Assembly (NCBI GenBank): GCA_036001225.1
Contig: DASYUM010000039.1
Coordinates: 1 to 22,737 of the forward strand
Direction: 5' to 3'
DNA length: 22,737 nucleotides
From: DASYUM01 sp036001225
GTDB taxonomy: Bacteria; Methylomirabilota; Methylomirabilia; Rokubacteriales; DASRDR01
Translations under genes and position numbers: made by a program
The notes under the pieces: model-generated
What the model saw: the letters and a program-made list of their open reading frames with translations, nothing else
What the model was told of the DNA's origin: nothing
Databases searched by the model: none
Part shown: positions 21,242 to 22,737 of the stretch, piece after piece
Layout: every line of letters starts with the position of its first letter
Numbering within the stretch: the stretch's first letter is position 1

Positions 21242-21766
21242 ATGGACATCTCCGAGCTGAAGGGGAAGATTCGCGACATCAAGGACTTCCCGACCGAGGG
21301 GATCCTCTTCAAGGACATCACCACCCTCCTCAAGGACCCTCGGGCGTTCAAGTACGTCCTCGACTATCTGGCCACCGCCTACATCCAGTCCCGGGTCGAG
21401 CTGGTCGTCGCCATCGAATCGCGCGGGTTCATCTTCGGGGGCGCCTTGGCCCACGAGCTGGGCGCCGGATTCGTGCCCGTCCGCAAGCTGGGAAAGCTCC
21501 CGGCCAAGACCATCGAGGTGGAGTACGAGCTGGAGTATGGCCGGGACGCCCTGGCCATCCACGAGGACGCCATCAGCCCCGGCCAGCGGGTGCTGGTGGT
21601 GGACGACCTGCTGGCGACTGGCGGCACCATGGCGGCCACCCTCCGCCTGGTCGAGCAGTCGGGCGGGCTCGTGGCCGGCGTGGCGTTTCTCATCGAGCTG
21701 GGGTTCCTGCACGGCCGGGCGAAACTCAAGGACTATCCGGTCACCTCGCTGATCATCTACGAGTGA
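21242..21766 (+). CDS. apt: Adenine phosphoribosyltransferase
   Basis: Cytoplasmic purine-salvage enzyme, 174 residues: adenine plus PRPP gives AMP and pyrophosphate. The N-terminal region KIRDIKDFPTEGILFKDIT (9-27) is characteristic of Apt. AIESRGFIFG (58-67) and the PRPP-binding loop VLVVDDLLATGGT (117-129) are complete. The ATG at 21242 gives the standard length and has a GGGAGA site upstream; a longer frame from 21170 overlaps the promoter. It has its own promoter and is followed 20 bases later by the Spy-like gene, which may be co-transcribed. Confidence 0.96.
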   Translation: MDISELKGKIRDIKDFPTEGILFKDITTLLKDPRAFKYVLDYLATAYIQSRVELVVAIESRGFIFGGALAHELGAGFVPVRKLGKLPAKTIEVEYELEYGRDALAIHEDAISPGQRVLVVDDLLATGGTMAATLRLVEQSGGLVAGVAFLIELGFLHGRAKLKDYPVTSLIIYE

Positions 21767-21786
21767 CCGACGGAGGCAGGAGAGAG

Positions 21787-22368
21787 ATGAAGCAGATCGC
21801 GGCTCTACTGGTCCTCGGCACCATGGTTCTGGGCAGCGGGGCGCTGGCCCTGGCCTTCCACGAGGAGAGCGGCCGCGCGGTCGGCGATCTCGTGGATCAG
21901 CTGCGCAGCCTGGGAGCGCAGCTCGAGCGTCACATCAAGGGCGGCACCGCCGGCGGGACCCGCGAGGTCAGCGTGGGTCAGGCGGCGGCCGAGCGGCCGG
22001 TCATCTCGATCATGCTCGACCACCGGAGCGAGCTCGGGCTCACCCCCGAGCAGGTGACCCGACTGGAGACGCTGCGGAACAACTTCGCCCGGGAGTCCAT
22101 CAAGCGCGACGCCGACATCCGCGTGGCCGAGATGGACCTGGCCGCCCTCCTCGAGCAGGAGATGCTCGACATGGGGAAGGTGGAGGCCAAGATCCAGGAA
22201 GTCTCGAAGCTGCGGGCCGACCTGCGGATCGAGCGCCTGCGGACGATCGAGCAGGGGAAGGCCGTCCTCACGCCCGACCAGCGGACCAAGCTGAAGACGC
22301 TGCTCGGCACCGCCGGCGGCGGGCCGCGGCGAACCGAGCGGGAGCGCGAGCGGCCGGTGCGGATGTAA
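21787..22368 (+). CDS. Spy/CpxP-like periplasmic LTxxQ protein
   Basis: Exported protein of 193 residues. Residues 1-23 form a Sec signal peptide (MKQ, hydrophobic core, ALALA). The mature part is helical and charged with two LTxxQ motifs, LTPEQ (85-89) and LTPDQ (161-165), the hallmark of the Spy/CpxP/ZraP fold, in which a cradle of helices binds unfolded proteins or metal. The C-terminal tail is arginine-rich (RRTERERERPVRM). The ATG has GGAGGCAGGAGAG before it. Regulation in an envelope-stress regulon is inferred from the family; no binding site for it is visible. Function as a chaperone is likely but unproven. Confidence 0.8.
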   Translation: MKQIAALLVLGTMVLGSGALALAFHEESGRAVGDLVDQLRSLGAQLERHIKGGTAGGTREVSVGQAAAERPVISIMLDHRSELGLTPEQVTRLETLRNNFARESIKRDADIRVAEMDLAALLEQEMLDMGKVEAKIQEVSKLRADLRIERLRTIEQGKAVLTPDQRTKLKTLLGTAGGGPRRTERERERPVRM

Positions 22369-22383
22369 CCGACTGCTCGCTCC

Positions 22384-22737
22384 ATGGCGATCAGCAAGGT
22401 CGGCGTGGTCGGCTGCGGTCTCATGGGCGGCGGCATCGCCCAAGTGAGTGCCCAGGCCGGGTATCCGACCACGGTCGTGGAGGCCAGCCGCGAGCTGCTC
22501 GAGCGGGGGCTGGCGGCGATCCGGCGGAACCTCGATGGGCTCGTGGAGAAGGGACGGCTCGAGGCGAAGGCCCGCGACGCCGCCGGGGGGCGGCTCACCG
22601 GGAGCGTCCGGCTCGAAGACCTCGGCGATGCCGACCTCGTGATCGAGGCCATCACCGAGAACGTCGCCCTCAAGAAGGAAACCTTCGGCCGTCTCGATCA
22701 GATCTGCCCGCCCCCCGCCCTGCTCGCCTCGAACACC
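22384..22737 (+). CDS. 3-hydroxyacyl-CoA (3-hydroxybutyryl-CoA) dehydrogenase, N-terminal part
   Basis: The gene runs off the right edge; 118 residues are visible. KVGVVGCGLMGGGIAQ (5-20) holds the dinucleotide motif GxGxxG (Gly10, Gly12, Gly15) of the NAD-binding domain. DLVIEAITENVALKKETF is the family block where the acid pair IEA is followed by ENxxLK. Expected reaction: 3-hydroxyacyl-CoA to 3-oxoacyl-CoA with NAD, in beta-oxidation or butyrate/PHB metabolism. The ATG lacks a Shine-Dalgarno; the preceding stop is 15 bases away. The catalytic His and the C-terminal domain lie beyond the window. Confidence 0.9.
   Translation, partial: MAISKVGVVGCGLMGGGIAQVSAQAGYPTTVVEASRELLERGLAAIRRNLDGLVEKGRLEAKARDAAGGRLTGSVRLEDLGDADLVIEAITENVALKKETFGRLDQICPPPALLASNT

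Overview
The window is high-GC (by eye roughly 70%) bacterial chromosome. It is densely coded, with short intergenic gaps, several GTG/TTG starts and stop/start overlaps (TGATG, GTGA, ATGA). It carries three Tat-exported solute-binding proteins, an amidase, and genes for CoA-thioester and sugar-acid metabolism. This resembles uncultivated soil lineages such as Candidatus Rokubacteria/Methylomirabilota or a high-GC proteobacterium. That placement rests on gene content and style only; no rRNA or marker gene is present. I see no tRNA, rRNA, CRISPR array, transposase or phage gene.

Layout. (1) 1-2016, minus strand: a sugar-type ABC importer, with a solute-binding protein followed by a permease that runs off the left edge, behind a TTGACA promoter. 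(2) 2292-3785, plus strand: a small secreted repeat protein with a strong intrinsic terminator, then a D-cysteine desulfhydrase-like PLP enzyme. (3) 3802-7811, minus strand: amidase, LmbE-type deacetylase, a mandelate-racemase-like enolase-superfamily enzyme and a DinB-fold protein. The amidase/deacetylase gap is filled by two diverged copies of a hairpin repeat. (4) 7964-11440, plus strand: Ldh2-type dehydrogenase, a solute-binding protein without its own permeases (paralogue of the first), a one-domain rhodanese and a crotonase. (5) 11475-15221: acyl-CoA dehydrogenase behind its own promoter, then an overlapping trio of class III CoA-transferase, GNAT acetyltransferase and SDR. (6) 15411-21111: a KduD-like SDR, a second solute-binding protein/permease/permease importer, a MaoC hydratase, a GH88 unsaturated glucuronyl hydrolase and an overlapping 21-codon micro-ORF. 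(7) 21242-22737: apt, a Spy/CpxP-like periplasmic protein and the start of a 3-hydroxyacyl-CoA dehydrogenase.

How the genes may work together. The most coherent hypothesis is region 6. An importer takes in a short oligosaccharide, GH88 would release a 4,5-unsaturated uronic acid, and the KduD-like SDR would reduce the derived keto-uronate toward 2-keto-3-deoxygluconate. KduI, KdgK, KdgA, the polysaccharide lyase and the importer ATPase are not in the window, so the cassette is partial or relies on genes elsewhere. Regions 4-5 look like organic-acid or acyl-CoA catabolism of unknown substrate.

The least explained part is the non-coding DNA. Four intergenic gaps (6194-6386, 12612-12856, 15222-15410, 17485-17612) are packed with strong GC hairpins without U-tracts, some recognisably related to each other. 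One sits between a binding-protein gene and its permease gene, the position of the REP elements of malE-malF.
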